NCBI GenBank assembly: GCA_045652745.1
Contig: JAZRUW010000001.1
Location: forward strand, 124,001-188,000
DNA length: 64,000 nt
Source: RGIG2041 sp045652745
GTDB taxonomy: Bacteria; Bacillota; Clostridia; UBA1381; UMGS1253
Reading direction: 5' to 3'
Below the pieces are notes generated by a model. It was not told the origin of the DNA. It worked only from the letters and a program-made list of their open reading frames with translations, and ran no database searches. The translations under genes and the position numbers were made by a program. Below are positions 1 through 8,486 of this stretch, piece by piece. The number at the start of each line of letters is the position of its first letter. Within the stretch, counting starts at the first letter, position 1.

Positions 1-2
1 TT

Positions 3-1103
3 GCGGCGGCGGCTGAAGCATCGGCATCGACCGGCGGACAGATTATGCCGCCGATTATGGGTGCAGCGGCCTTTTTGATGGCGGAAAATATTGGTGTAGC
101 CTATAGCAATATTGTAGTGCGTGCAATTTTACCTGCAATTTTGTATTTTGCGGGCGTGTTCATTACGGTGCACCTTGAGGCAAAAAAAGAAGGCCTGCGC
201 GGTTTGACCAAGGAAGAACTTCCGAGATTTTTGCCGCTGTTAAAGCAATCGTATTTACTTTTGCCGCTCATTATTTTGATTTACCTTGTAGGTACAAGCA
301 CACGTTCCATTCAGTATGCGGCAGCCATTGCAATTGTAGTAGCGATTGTAGTGAGTATGTTTAACAAGAGCACACGAATTACGCCAAAGCGACTTTTAGA
401 AGCACTTGCGGCGGGCGGTCAGGGTATGATTACGGTAGCGGCGGCCTGTGGTGTAGCAGGTATCATTGCCGGTACGATTACGGCAACGGGACTTGCAAAT
501 ATTATGATTAACGGTATTGTGGCGCTTGCCGGAAATCAGGTAATCGTTGCTTTGTTTTTGACCATGCTTTGCTGTATTGTGCTCGGCATGGGTGTGCCTA
601 CAACTGCAAACTATTGCATTATGGCGGCTACTTGTGCACCAATATTGGTACGTATGGGAGTTCCGCAGATTGCGGCGCATTTCTTCGTGTTCTATTTCGG
701 TATTGTTGCCGATTTAACACCACCGGTTGCCCTTGCAGCTTATGCCGGTGCGGCAATTGCGCAGGCAAACCCGATGAAGACAGCATTTACAGCGACAAAA
801 CTTGCTATCGGTGCATTTATTGTGCCATATGTATTTGCGCTTAATCCTGCAATGCTGTTCATTGACACATCAGCATGGGAAGTTGTATTAATCTGTATTA
901 CTTCGTTGATTGGTATTTATGCAGTATCGGCGTCGCTTGAGGGATATTTCTTACAGGACATGCCTTGGTATCAACGATTGATCAGTCTTGTCGGCGGTCT
1001 TTTGTTGATTTATCCGGGCGCGGTAACAGACGCCATTGGCATTGCACTTGTGTTGACTGTTGCGGTTTTACAGTTGTTTATTAGAAAGAAAAATATTGCA
1101 TAA
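3..1103 (+). CDS. TRAP transporter fused permease, C-terminal part (5' end outside window)
   Basis: The open frame enters from the left edge, so only the last 366 or so residues are present. The first residues visible (AAAEASASTGGQIMPPIMGAAA) are the conserved loop of the large membrane subunit of TRAP dicarboxylate/solute transporters of the 4TM/12TM fused type. The rest is a series of hydrophobic helices with another conserved stretch, GMGVPTTANYCIMAA. In this family the subunit forms the sodium-driven transmembrane channel and works with a periplasmic-type binding protein, which must lie upstream if present. The substrate cannot be read from this part. A strong terminator follows the stop directly. 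Confidence 0.9.
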   Translation, partial: AAAAEASASTGGQIMPPIMGAAAFLMAENIGVAYSNIVVRAILPAILYFAGVFITVHLEAKKEGLRGLTKEELPRFLPLLKQSYLLLPLIILIYLVGTSTRSIQYAAAIAIVVAIVVSMFNKSTRITPKRLLEALAAGGQGMITVAAACGVAGIIAGTITATGLANIMINGIVALAGNQVIVALFLTMLCCIVLGMGVPTTANYCIMAATCAPILVRMGVPQIAAHFFVFYFGIVADLTPPVALAAYAGAAIAQANPMKTAFTATKLAIGAFIVPYVFALNPAMLFIDTSAWEVVLICITSLIGIYAVSASLEGYFLQDMPWYQRLISLVGGLLLIYPGAVTDAIGIALVLTVAVLQLFIRKKNIA

Positions 1104-1137
1104 GAATAAGCAGCCCCTGGGCTGCTTATTCTTTTTT
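1104..1137 (+). terminator. Rho-independent terminator after TRAP permease
   Basis: Perfect 13-bp inverted repeat GAATAAGCAGCCC (1104-1116) and GGGCTGCTTATTC (1119-1131), followed by six T. It begins immediately after the TRAP stop codon. Confidence 0.93.
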
Positions 1138-1399
1138 GTAAACTGTAGAGGTGTAATACTTTCAGAACTTCGCGTGTGGACGTATAACAAAAAACTCTTG
1201 GGGAGTATCTTGCTAAAATTGCGGTGATAAGGCAACTGGATATACTGAGGGTATACTGTGGACGCATGTGATATGGGATGTAACTGTAGTAATATGGTAC
1301 CAAATGACGTCAAGTGCGAAATGTTTGAAAAGGAAATCCGATGTGCTATGCATACCATATGAAGCATGATGTTTGCGAAAATATGTGTATGGCGCTTTC
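1138..1399. other. Intergenic stretch without recognised feature
   Basis: About 260 bases between the TRAP terminator and the promoter of the PrsW gene. Short reading frames here lack convincing ribosome binding sites and similarity to anything I know. I see no riboswitch motif, tRNA or strong hairpin. Confidence 0.5.
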
Positions 1400-1428
1400 T
1401 TGACAATAGACATGAATTCGTGTATTAT
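1400..1428 (+). promoter_or_regulatory. Sigma-A promoter of prsW-like gene
   Basis: TTGACA (1400-1405), 17-bp spacer, TATTAT (1423-1428). It lies about 35 bases before the chosen start codon. Confidence 0.75.
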
Positions 1429-1463
1429 ATTTTTAAAGTTTGTCGAGAAAAGTGGGTGTGAAT

Positions 1464-2285
1464 ATGGATTTGAATTCGTGGTTGCTCGTTGCGGCGGCTT
1501 TGTTGCCTGCAATAATACTTTGTGTGTATATATACCGCAAGGATCGCGTAGATAAAGAACCGCTTATGTTGCTTTTGCAATTGTTTTTTGCGGGAGTTGT
1601 ATGTTGCTATCCGGCGGCCTTACTAGAGGGATATATTATAGATTGGTTTGACGTTTCTCTTTCCGGTGCGCCGGTTGCAATATATCAGTTTTGTAAATAT
1701 TTTTTGTGCGTTGCGTTGGTAGAGGAAGGATTAAAATGGGTTTCGATGCGCTTACTTACAAAACGCATACCGGAGTTTAACAGCTGGTTTGATGGGTTGA
1801 TATATGCAGTGTTTGTATCCTTGGGATTTGCGGCGCTTGAAAATGTACTCTATGTTATGGAATACGGTTGGGGCAATGCTTTTATGCGTGGGATATTGTC
1901 CGTACCGGGGCATATGTTCTTTGCAGTATTGATGGGCTACTATTATGCATTAAGTCATAGCGTCAAGAAAGCGAAAGTGCTTGAAAAGGAACTGAAACAT
2001 ATTGGGTTAGTTCAAAGAAACGAAAAACCGTTGTCTGCATTGCGATTTGATGTTTGCAGCTTGCTTGTGCCGATTGCAGCGCACGGTTGTTATAATTTCT
2101 GCTGTACTTGGAACACAGTTTCGGCAACGATAGCGTTTTATGTCTTTGTGTTGTTTTTGTATGCCTATTGTTTTGGTAAAATTAAAAAGATGTCGGCAGC
2201 GGATGCGCCGGACCGCAATTATGCAAAAGCGATTTTAATGCGTAAATATCCGCATTTGCATGATTATATCCGCGATGAATTGTGA
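1464..2285 (+). CDS. prsW: PrsW family intramembrane metalloprotease
   Basis: 273-residue multi-pass membrane protein. Family motifs are visible in order: EEGLK near residue 87, FAALEN near 122-127, a histidine in the GHMFFAV helix near 150, and a late HGCYNF motif. These correspond to the glutamate and histidine residues thought to bind the catalytic zinc. PrsW of Bacillus subtilis makes the first cut in the anti-sigma factor RsiW; Clostridial homologues act on other membrane substrates. No anti-sigma/sigma pair is nearby, so the substrate is unknown. I chose ATG 1464 because it lies well behind the promoter and is followed directly by the first hydrophobic helix. An in-frame TTG at 1440 is possible but lies too close to the -10 box. 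Confidence 0.85.
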   Translation: MDLNSWLLVAAALLPAIILCVYIYRKDRVDKEPLMLLLQLFFAGVVCCYPAALLEGYIIDWFDVSLSGAPVAIYQFCKYFLCVALVEEGLKWVSMRLLTKRIPEFNSWFDGLIYAVFVSLGFAALENVLYVMEYGWGNAFMRGILSVPGHMFFAVLMGYYYALSHSVKKAKVLEKELKHIGLVQRNEKPLSALRFDVCSLLVPIAAHGCYNFCCTWNTVSATIAFYVFVLFLYAYCFGKIKKMSAADAPDRNYAKAILMRKYPHLHDYIRDEL

Positions 2286-2296
2286 AGTGATTTTGT

Positions 2297-2325
2297 TTGA
2301 CTTTTGGATAAATATGCTATATAAT
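2297..2325 (+). promoter_or_regulatory. Sigma-A promoter of sodium symporter gene
   Basis: TTGACT (2297-2302), 17-bp spacer, TATAAT (2320-2325), 49 bases before the ATG at 2375. Confidence 0.82.
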
Positions 2326-2374
2326 ATTAGCGTTTAAAACTTATAGTCGCTTTTGCGGCGGAACGGAGAAAAAT

Positions 2375-3736
2375 ATGGGGGACAACAGAAGTACTTTTAC
2401 AGGTAAACTGGGTTTCGTTTTAGCGGCTGCGGGTTCAGCGGTCGGTTTAGGTAATATTTGGCGCTTTCCTTATCTGGCTGCGCAGTACGGCGGCGGTATA
2501 TTCCTTTTGGTATATCTTGTACTTGCACTTACTTTTGGTTATGCACTTATGACGGCGGAAATCGCTATTGGTCGTAAAACCGGACTCAGTGCTATCGGCG
2601 CCTTTAAAGCACTGGACAAGCGTTTTGGTTTTATCGGATATATCGCGGCGATTGTGCCGATGATTATTTTGCCGTATTATTCCGTGATTGGCGGGTGGGT
2701 GACAAAATATCTGTTCGCATTTGTTTCGGGGGCGGCACCAACTGCAGAGGCTTCTGATGCCTTTTTTGGCAACTTTATTTCTCAGGTTGGTGATCCGATT
2801 TTCTGGTTTGCTGTTTTTATAGGGTTGACGGCACTTGTAGTACTCTTTGGCGTGGAAAAGGGCGTTGAAAAAGTGAGTAAAATTATGATGCCGGTGCTGG
2901 TTGTGCTGGCGTTAGGCATTGCATGTTATTCGGTGTGTCTTCCGGGTGCGCTTGAAGGTGTAAAGTACTACATTTTACCTGATTTTTCTAAGTTTTCGGT
3001 GACTACGGTGCTTGCCGCTATGGGGCAGCTGTTTTATTCGATGTCCCTGGCGATGGGTATTATGATTACCTATGGGTCCTATATGAAAAAAGACGTTAGC
3101 CTAGAGTCGGCCGTACACCAAATTGAATGGTTTGATACAGGCATTGCCTTTATGGCGGGACTTATGATTATTCCGGCCGTCTTTGTGTTCAGCGGCGGTG
3201 ATGCAGAGGCGCTCGGTAAGGGACCTAGCTTAATGTTTATTATGCTCCCCAAGGTATTTGCTACAATGCCGGGTGGTACGATTATTGGTGCGGCATTCTT
3301 TCTTTTGGTACTCTTTGCGGCATTGACTTCGTCGATTTCTTTGATGGAAACAGTGGTATCTATTCTGCAGGACAAGTTGAAGCTTGGCAGAAAATTAGCT
3401 TGTTTGATTGTGTTTGTTTTCTGTATTTTGGTTGGTCTGCCGTCTTCACTCGGTTTCGGCATATGGGGAGATATTCTTTTCTTCGGCAAGATGACATTCC
3501 TTGATTTCTTTGACTTTATCAGCAATAGCGTATTGATGCCGATCGTCGCGTTGTTGACTTGTATCTTTATCGGATACATTTTAAAACCGCAGTCCCTTGT
3601 GGATGAGGTTGAAATTTCCGGCACGTTTAAGCGCAAAGGATTGTTTGTGTTTGTTATCAAGTATTTTGCGCCGATTTGCATCGTGTTGATTTTGGGATTC
3701 TCCGTATTGGAGGCCATGGGCTTTATTGCAGTTTGA
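2375..3736 (+). CDS. Sodium-dependent transporter, neurotransmitter:sodium symporter (NSS/SNF) family
   Basis: 453 residues with about 11-12 hydrophobic helices. The N-terminal segment GFVLAAAGSAVGLGNIWRFP is the signature of this family and forms part of the sodium and substrate site in LeuT-fold proteins. Bacterial members import amino acids (tryptophan, tyrosine, leucine) or unidentified small amines together with Na+. The length fits bacterial 11-helix members, which are shorter than animal ones. It is a single-gene unit with its own promoter and a hairpin downstream. The start is supported by CGGAG eight bases upstream. The exact substrate is not predictable. Confidence 0.92.
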   Translation: MGDNRSTFTGKLGFVLAAAGSAVGLGNIWRFPYLAAQYGGGIFLLVYLVLALTFGYALMTAEIAIGRKTGLSAIGAFKALDKRFGFIGYIAAIVPMIILPYYSVIGGWVTKYLFAFVSGAAPTAEASDAFFGNFISQVGDPIFWFAVFIGLTALVVLFGVEKGVEKVSKIMMPVLVVLALGIACYSVCLPGALEGVKYYILPDFSKFSVTTVLAAMGQLFYSMSLAMGIMITYGSYMKKDVSLESAVHQIEWFDTGIAFMAGLMIIPAVFVFSGGDAEALGKGPSLMFIMLPKVFATMPGGTIIGAAFFLLVLFAALTSSISLMETVVSILQDKLKLGRKLACLIVFVFCILVGLPSSLGFGIWGDILFFGKMTFLDFFDFISNSVLMPIVALLTCIFIGYILKPQSLVDEVEISGTFKRKGLFVFVIKYFAPICIVLILGFSVLEAMGFIAV

Positions 3737-3750
3737 TTTTGAATTTTTCC

Positions 3751-3785
3751 CAAAGCGTGTGTTTTATACACACGCTTTGTATTTG
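3751..3785 (+). terminator. Probable terminator after sodium symporter gene
   Basis: 11-bp inverted repeat CAAAGCGTGTG (3751-3761) and CACACGCTTTG (3769-3779) with a 7-base loop, followed by a short, interrupted T stretch. The weak tail makes read-through into the next gene possible, and no separate promoter for that gene is evident. Confidence 0.65.
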
Positions 3786-3801
3786 TGTATGAGGTGTAAA
3801 T

Positions 3802-4905
3802 ATGTCTTGGATAAAGAAAAATATTGTGCTTTGCATCGCAATCGGCGCGGCGGCTATAACATGCTTTTTTGTACCGCCGGATGCGCAGTATATAGAATAT
3901 TTTGATTTTAAGACGCTCAGTTGTCTTTTCGCAACACTTGCTGTGGTTTGTGCACTGCGCAACATCCGTTTTTTCAGAATACTGGCATCGGAAATTGTTG
4001 CGCGGTTTAAAACAGTACGTAGCGCAGTTTTGGCACTTGTGTATATTACATTTATTGGCTCAATGCTCATTGCAAATGACATGGCCCTGATTACCTTTTT
4101 GCCCCTTGGTTACTATGTGTTGAAGTCGACGGATAACCGGCGCTACATGGCCTTTACATTTATCATGCAAAATATAGCGGCGAATCTCGGCGGAATGCTC
4201 ACACCGTTCGGCAATCCGCAAAATTTGTATCTGTTCGCATATTATCATATCCCAACATGGGAGTTTATGCGAATTATGTTTTTACCGTTTGTTGTGGCGA
4301 TTGCGCTCATTACTGTATGTTGTCTGTTTGTGGATAAGGATCCGCTGGAGATTAAAAAGGCCGAAACGGCATTGCTGCATCGTCCGAGAGCAACAGTGTA
4401 TGCTATATTGTTTTTCATTTCCGTTGCGATGGTTTTTCGTACATTGCCGTATCCAATCGGTCTTTTAATCGTAATCTGTTCGCTTTTACTCTTAGACAGA
4501 AAAGCACTTTGCCAAGTGGATTACGGTCTCTTGCTTACCTTCTGTGCATTTTTTGTCTTCGCCGGGAATATGTCCCGGATAGAAGCTGTACAGAACTTTT
4601 TAGGAGCTTTGGTGGAGAAAAATACGCTGTTGTACGGATTTTTGTCTTGTCAGTTTATCAGCAATGTACCCAGTGCGGTATTGTTGTCTAAATTCACGGC
4701 GAATTATCCGCAGTTGCTTGTGGCGGTTAATATTGGCGGTGCGGGCACTTTGGTAGCATCTCTTGCCAGCTTAATTACTTTTCGTGAATTTATTCGTCAT
4801 GAGCCGGGTATGGCGAAACGATATATAAAACTGTTTTCCGTTTATAATTTCGGAATATCTCTTTCGTTGCTTATATTGATGCACTTTGTGTTTTCTTGTG
4901 CTTAA
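3802..4905 (+). CDS. SLC13/ArsB-type anion permease (citrate transporter-like domain)
   Basis: 367 residues and about ten hydrophobic helices. Loops such as ANDMALITFLPLG, GGMLTPFGNPQN and SNVPSAVLLSKF match the conserved asparagine/proline-rich re-entrant segments of the ion transporter superfamily that includes ArsB, NhaD and the DASS/SLC13 carriers. Such proteins move dicarboxylates, arsenite, sulfate or Na+/H+. The family is clear but the substrate is not, and there is no arsenic-resistance gene nearby. At under 400 residues it is shorter than usual DASS members. The start ATG is preceded by GAGGTG. Confidence 0.78.
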   Translation: MSWIKKNIVLCIAIGAAAITCFFVPPDAQYIEYFDFKTLSCLFATLAVVCALRNIRFFRILASEIVARFKTVRSAVLALVYITFIGSMLIANDMALITFLPLGYYVLKSTDNRRYMAFTFIMQNIAANLGGMLTPFGNPQNLYLFAYYHIPTWEFMRIMFLPFVVAIALITVCCLFVDKDPLEIKKAETALLHRPRATVYAILFFISVAMVFRTLPYPIGLLIVICSLLLLDRKALCQVDYGLLLTFCAFFVFAGNMSRIEAVQNFLGALVEKNTLLYGFLSCQFISNVPSAVLLSKFTANYPQLLVAVNIGGAGTLVASLASLITFREFIRHEPGMAKRYIKLFSVYNFGISLSLLILMHFVFSCA

Positions 4906-4930
4906 AGTCGTGAAAAATCACGGCTTTTTT
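4906..4930 (+). terminator. Terminator after SLC13/ArsB-type permease
   Basis: 8-bp stem AGTCGTGA (4906-4913) and TCACGGCT (4918-4925) with one G-U pair in RNA, an AAAA loop, then a T run. Confidence 0.82.
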
Positions 4931-4942
4931 CTTTATGCGTAC

Positions 4943-4971
4943 TTGCTTTTGTGATTGAAATTTGGTATGAT
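4943..4971 (+). promoter_or_regulatory. Sigma-A promoter of the division/envelope cluster
   Basis: TTGCTT (4943-4948), 17-bp spacer, TATGAT (4966-4971), about 35 bases before the HlyD-like gene. It probably drives the closely packed genes down to divIVA. Confidence 0.7.
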
Positions 4972-5005
4972 ATATAGTAAGTTTATATGATATTGCGGAG
5001 GAATT

Positions 5006-6220
5006 ATGAGAAGATATCTGTGGATTTATATCTTGGTGGCTGTCTTCGTTGCAATTTGGTGTACTCGTGCGCTTTTGGATGAGCCGGTTGTAACACAGGT
5101 TGTACAATCTGTAGAATATGAAAATAAACTGTCTGCGCATGGATATATTGTGCGCGATGAAGTTGTCTATCGTGCAAAAAGTGCGGGAATGGCAGAGGCG
5201 GTTTATCAAAACGAAGAACGCGTATCTAAAGGGATGAAAATTGCAAGCATATATACTGAAGGCATGGACACGCAAACGAAGCAGGCACTTGATGCTATCA
5301 ATGCAAAAATTCGTCGACTGGAAAAACGCAGTATAAGTTCGGCAACGGAAACGGTAGACTTATCTTCGGCAGAGGATAAAATAAGTCAAGCTGTTGCTGC
5401 GGTGGTGGACATGACGCATACGGGCAATTTCGAAGAATTGGACATTGTGCAGACGGAAATCGTTGGTTATGTACATATTGGTCAAAATGAGCACAGTGCA
5501 AATCCGACCAAGGAAGCTTTATCGGATTTACAAGCGCAAAAGTCTGCGCTGGAAGCGAGTGTCAAATCCGCAAAACAGGATGTGTATTCCGGACGTGCCG
5601 GTGTGTTTGTTTCGCAAACGGACGGTTATGAGGAAAGTTTGACTCCGGAGGCGTTGGAGAGTATGTCCGTCTCGGATTTTGAAGCTATTCAAATTGAACG
5701 TACGGCTTACGTGCCGGAAACGCTTAGTGCAGGTGACCGTGTGTGCAAAATTGTAGATAATTCCAAGTGGTATTTTGCAACAACACTTTCTGAGGAATCT
5801 ATCGCCGACTTGGAACACGGTGATACGGTATGGCTTCGTTTTCCGGAGAAGTCCGGCGATCGAATTGCCGCAAAAATATCGAGTATTTCTTCGATAGAAA
5901 ACGGCAAAGCGGTTGTAGTGGTTTCCTGCGGCGAATATGTTAAGGATATATTTACACAGCGCATAGCGGATTGTGAGATGATTACGCATGTCTATGACGG
6001 GTTTCAACTGCCGCAGGCAGCGGTACGTGTGGACGAAAACGGCGATACAGGCGTGTTTGTGAATGTTTCCGGAATTGTACATTTCAGGAAAATTCATATT
6101 TTGTATCAGACTGATAATAAGGTTGTTGCTGCAAAATCGAAGGAAAACGGTTATTTGAAACAGTATGATTCTGTTATTATCGGCGGCAAGGATATTTATG
6201 ACGGCGCGGTTGTAAAGTGA
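5006..6220 (+). CDS. HlyD-like membrane-anchored protein
   Basis: 404 residues. One N-terminal membrane segment (about residues 5-22) is followed by a long extracellular part. It has a barrel-sandwich (lipoyl-like) first half around residues 45-80 (SAHGYIVRDEVVYRAKSAGMAE), a helical middle around 90-190 rich in A, K and E, and a second beta region (AGDRVCKIVDNSKWYFATTL). This order matches HlyD/membrane fusion proteins. No transporter partner is adjacent. In many Clostridia such a gene sits just before yggS/sepF, as here, which suggests an envelope or division-linked role rather than drug export. Function unproven. The start is fixed by GGAGG five bases before ATG. Confidence 0.7.
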   Translation: MRRYLWIYILVAVFVAIWCTRALLDEPVVTQVVQSVEYENKLSAHGYIVRDEVVYRAKSAGMAEAVYQNEERVSKGMKIASIYTEGMDTQTKQALDAINAKIRRLEKRSISSATETVDLSSAEDKISQAVAAVVDMTHTGNFEELDIVQTEIVGYVHIGQNEHSANPTKEALSDLQAQKSALEASVKSAKQDVYSGRAGVFVSQTDGYEESLTPEALESMSVSDFEAIQIERTAYVPETLSAGDRVCKIVDNSKWYFATTLSEESIADLEHGDTVWLRFPEKSGDRIAAKISSISSIENGKAVVVVSCGEYVKDIFTQRIADCEMITHVYDGFQLPQAAVRVDENGDTGVFVNVSGIVHFRKIHILYQTDNKVVAAKSKENGYLKQYDSVIIGGKDIYDGAVVK

Positions 6221-6230
6221 GGTTGGATAT

Positions 6231-6935
6231 ATGACGCAAAGAGAAATACAGATTGCTGAAAACATAAAAAATGTACGTGCGCGCATTGCTGAGGCAGCAC
6301 GCCGCTCCGGCAGAACGCCGGAAGAAATTCAACTGGTAGCTGTAACGAAAAACTTTTCTGCTGAAGATATCAATGCTGCATTGCGATGCGGTATTGAGCA
6401 AATCGGGGAAAACCGTGTGCAGGAACTCATGGATAAGTACGAAGGTGTTTCGCCGACCGATTGGCATATTATCGGGCATTTGCAGACAAATAAAGTAAAG
6501 TATATCATTGGTAAGACCAAATTGATTCAGTCTGTTGATTCTGTGAAATTGCTGGATGAAATTGAGCATCGCAGTGCACAGGCAGGGCTCGTTTCGGATG
6601 TGTTGCTGCAGGTAAACACATCAGGAGAGGAAACAAAATCCGGTGTGTTACCTGAAGAAGTTTGGCCGCTTTTAGAGCACGTGGAAACTTTGAAGTGGGT
6701 GCGCGTACGCGGATTAATGACCATAGCGCCGATATACATCAAGGATGTTTCAAGCACATTACATTTTGATAACACACGTGCGCTTTTTCTTGACATTAAG
6801 AGCAGGAAATATAATAATATATTTATGGAAATTCTGTCGATGGGCATGAGCGGCGATTTTGAAGAAGCCATTGCATGCGGATCAAATATGGTTCGTGTCG
6901 GCAGCTTGATTTTTGGAAAAAGAGAATATATTTAG
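6231..6935 (+). CDS. yggS: YggS family PLP-binding protein
   Basis: 234 residues, the normal length of the single-domain PLP homeostasis protein (PLPBP/YggS/YlmE). VAVTK near residue 36 carries the lysine that binds pyridoxal phosphate. IGENRVQELMDK and WHIIGHLQTNKVK are conserved family stretches, and SMGMSGDFEEAI near the C terminus is the phosphate-binding region. Members have no known enzymatic activity and affect PLP supply and amino acid pools. Ten bases after the HlyD-like gene and 13 before sepF, so co-transcribed. The order yggS-sepF-yggT-ylmH-divIVA is conserved in Gram-positive bacteria. Confidence 0.96.
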   Translation: MTQREIQIAENIKNVRARIAEAARRSGRTPEEIQLVAVTKNFSAEDINAALRCGIEQIGENRVQELMDKYEGVSPTDWHIIGHLQTNKVKYIIGKTKLIQSVDSVKLLDEIEHRSAQAGLVSDVLLQVNTSGEETKSGVLPEEVWPLLEHVETLKWVRVRGLMTIAPIYIKDVSSTLHFDNTRALFLDIKSRKYNNIFMEILSMGMSGDFEEAIACGSNMVRVGSLIFGKREYI

Positions 6936-6948
6936 GAGGAAAATAAAC

Positions 6949-7386
6949 ATGGGATTTTTGGATAAAATGAAGAATGCAATCGGACTTGGTGATGAAGAAT
7001 ATTATGATGAAGATGATATCTTGACCTCTGATTTTGAAGAGGACGAGCCTGTGGCAGAAGAACGAGGCTTCGGCAGAAAGAATAAAGTTGTCAATATTCA
7101 TGCGACTACACAACTTAAAGTGGTTGTAATGCAGCCGGAAAACTTTGAAGATGCAAAAGGCATTGCTGAACATCTGAAGGCAAAAAAACCGGTTATTATT
7201 AATCTGGAGAGCCTTGATAGTGATATCGCACGTCGTGTGGTTGACTTTTTGAGCGGTGCGGTATTCGGTTTGGACGGTAACATCCAAAAGGTTGCGTCCG
7301 GTATTTTTCTGATTGCACCGTATAATGTAAGCATTATGGGTGACTTTAAAAGTGAACTGCAAAGCAAAGGTCTGTTCGGCAGATAA
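6949..7386 (+). CDS. sepF: Cell division protein SepF
   Basis: 145 residues. The N terminus MGFLDKMKNAIGLG is an amphipathic membrane-targeting helix, followed by an acidic linker (DEEYYDEDDILTSDFEEDE). The C-terminal domain of about 85 residues (from about 58; KPVIINLESLDSDIARRVVDFLSG) is the SepF fold that binds the FtsZ tail. SepF anchors FtsZ filaments to the membrane and aligns the division septum. I chose ATG 6949 because TTTAGGAGG precedes it and the amphipathic helix begins there. An upstream in-frame ATG at 6913 lies inside yggS. Confidence 0.96.
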   Translation: MGFLDKMKNAIGLGDEEYYDEDDILTSDFEEDEPVAEERGFGRKNKVVNIHATTQLKVVVMQPENFEDAKGIAEHLKAKKPVIINLESLDSDIARRVVDFLSGAVFGLDGNIQKVASGIFLIAPYNVSIMGDFKSELQSKGLFGR

Positions 7387-7425
7387 TTTTTGCGGCTAAT
7401 TATAGATACAGGACGGTTGACGGCT

Positions 7426-7689
7426 ATGTATAAGCTTTTGTATTTGATTGCTACGCTGATTGATATCGTCGAGTGGTTGGTAATCATTCGTTGCATTCTT
7501 TCTTGGTTTCCGAGTTTTCAAAACGGATTTACTGAGCTTGTGTACAAACTGACAGAACCATTGATGGCGCCAGTGCGTAATTTGCTTTTTCGTTTTATAC
7601 GCCCAGGAGCGATGATGCTTGATGTTTCACCGATTGTTTTGTATCTGCTTTTGGAACTTGTTAGAAGACTTCTTTATATTGTATTTTGA
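7426..7689 (+). CDS. yggT: YggT family membrane protein
   Basis: 87 residues with two hydrophobic helices separated by the conserved stretch ILSWFPSFQNGF...LTEPLMAPVRNLL, typical of the YggT/YlmG family. Bacterial members sit in the division cluster after sepF. Chloroplast YlmG proteins affect nucleoid and thylakoid organisation, but the molecular role in bacteria is not settled. ATG 7426 starts the first helix and has AGGACGG upstream; a TTG at 7390 would add 12 residues without a binding site. Confidence 0.9.
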   Translation: MYKLLYLIATLIDIVEWLVIIRCILSWFPSFQNGFTELVYKLTEPLMAPVRNLLFRFIRPGAMMLDVSPIVLYLLLELVRRLLYIVF

Positions 7690-7693
7690 TTAG

Positions 7694-8470
7694 ATGTTTA
7701 TGAATTTTTCTAAAGAAAATCAAGCGCTTTGTGCCGCTATGGAGCGCATCGAGGACATTATCGAGGCTACGCAGCGTAAGTATGAAGCGCATTTTAGTAC
7801 ATTTATTGACGCAGAAACAGTTTTTGCATTGAAAAATCATTGCCGCGTTGCGTCGGATTTTGATTGTGCGTTCTTCGGTGGGTATTCGCAGGCGGAACGC
7901 TGTATGTTTGGCGCGTGGCCGACATATGAGGAAGAAACGCTTGAAGAAAAATTTCCGATAGAGCTGATTCGTATTGCCACGCCGCCGCAGAAAACGCTTT
8001 CGCACCGCGACTGTTTAGGGGCTTTGCTCGGGCTTGGGCTAAAACGCGAGATGCTTGGGGATATACTTTGCGATGAGCGAGTGTTCTATGTTTTTGCCAG
8101 TGCGAAAATTGCAGATTATATTATCAACAATTTAAATAAAGTCGGCAGTGCCGGTGTAAAGGTTCAAAAGATGGATTTATCCTTGTTTGTAGCACCGGAA
8201 CCTAAGACACAGAGCAAAGGCATTTTTGTGATGTCGAATCGTTTGGATGCGATTATTTCTGGCGTGTTAGATTTGTCGCGCGCCAAGGCCGCAGATTTAA
8301 TACATGCCGAAAAAGTCTCGGTAAATCATGCGCTGAAAACAGAAGTCTCCGTAAAGGTCAATGAGGGGGATTTGATCAGCATTCGTGGCTTCGGCAGATA
8401 CCGCGTGGGTGCAGAGGGAAGCCAATCGCGAAAGGGAAGAACCTATATTGAAATCATAAAGTATATTTAA
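7694..8470 (+). CDS. ylmH: YlmH family S4-domain RNA-binding protein
   Basis: 258 residues, normal for YlmH. The C-terminal S4 RNA-binding domain spans about residues 185-245 (RLDAIISGVLDLSRAKAADLI...EGDLISIRGFGRY). The N-terminal half is the YlmH-specific region. In Bacillus subtilis YlmH (RqcP2) binds the 50S subunit with peptidyl-tRNA and takes part in ribosome quality control. The start lies four bases after yggT without a strong binding site, so translation is probably coupled. A second ATG two codons downstream could be used instead. Confidence 0.93.
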   Translation: MFMNFSKENQALCAAMERIEDIIEATQRKYEAHFSTFIDAETVFALKNHCRVASDFDCAFFGGYSQAERCMFGAWPTYEEETLEEKFPIELIRIATPPQKTLSHRDCLGALLGLGLKREMLGDILCDERVFYVFASAKIADYIINNLNKVGSAGVKVQKMDLSLFVAPEPKTQSKGIFVMSNRLDAIISGVLDLSRAKAADLIHAEKVSVNHALKTEVSVKVNEGDLISIRGFGRYRVGAEGSQSRKGRTYIEIIKYI

Positions 8471-8486
8471 AGGGGGAATCGTTATT

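Noticed and set aside
5528..6286. 252-codon minus-strand frame opposite the HlyD-like gene
   Set aside because: No binding site, no recognisable domain, and it lies fully over a good coding region on the plus strand.
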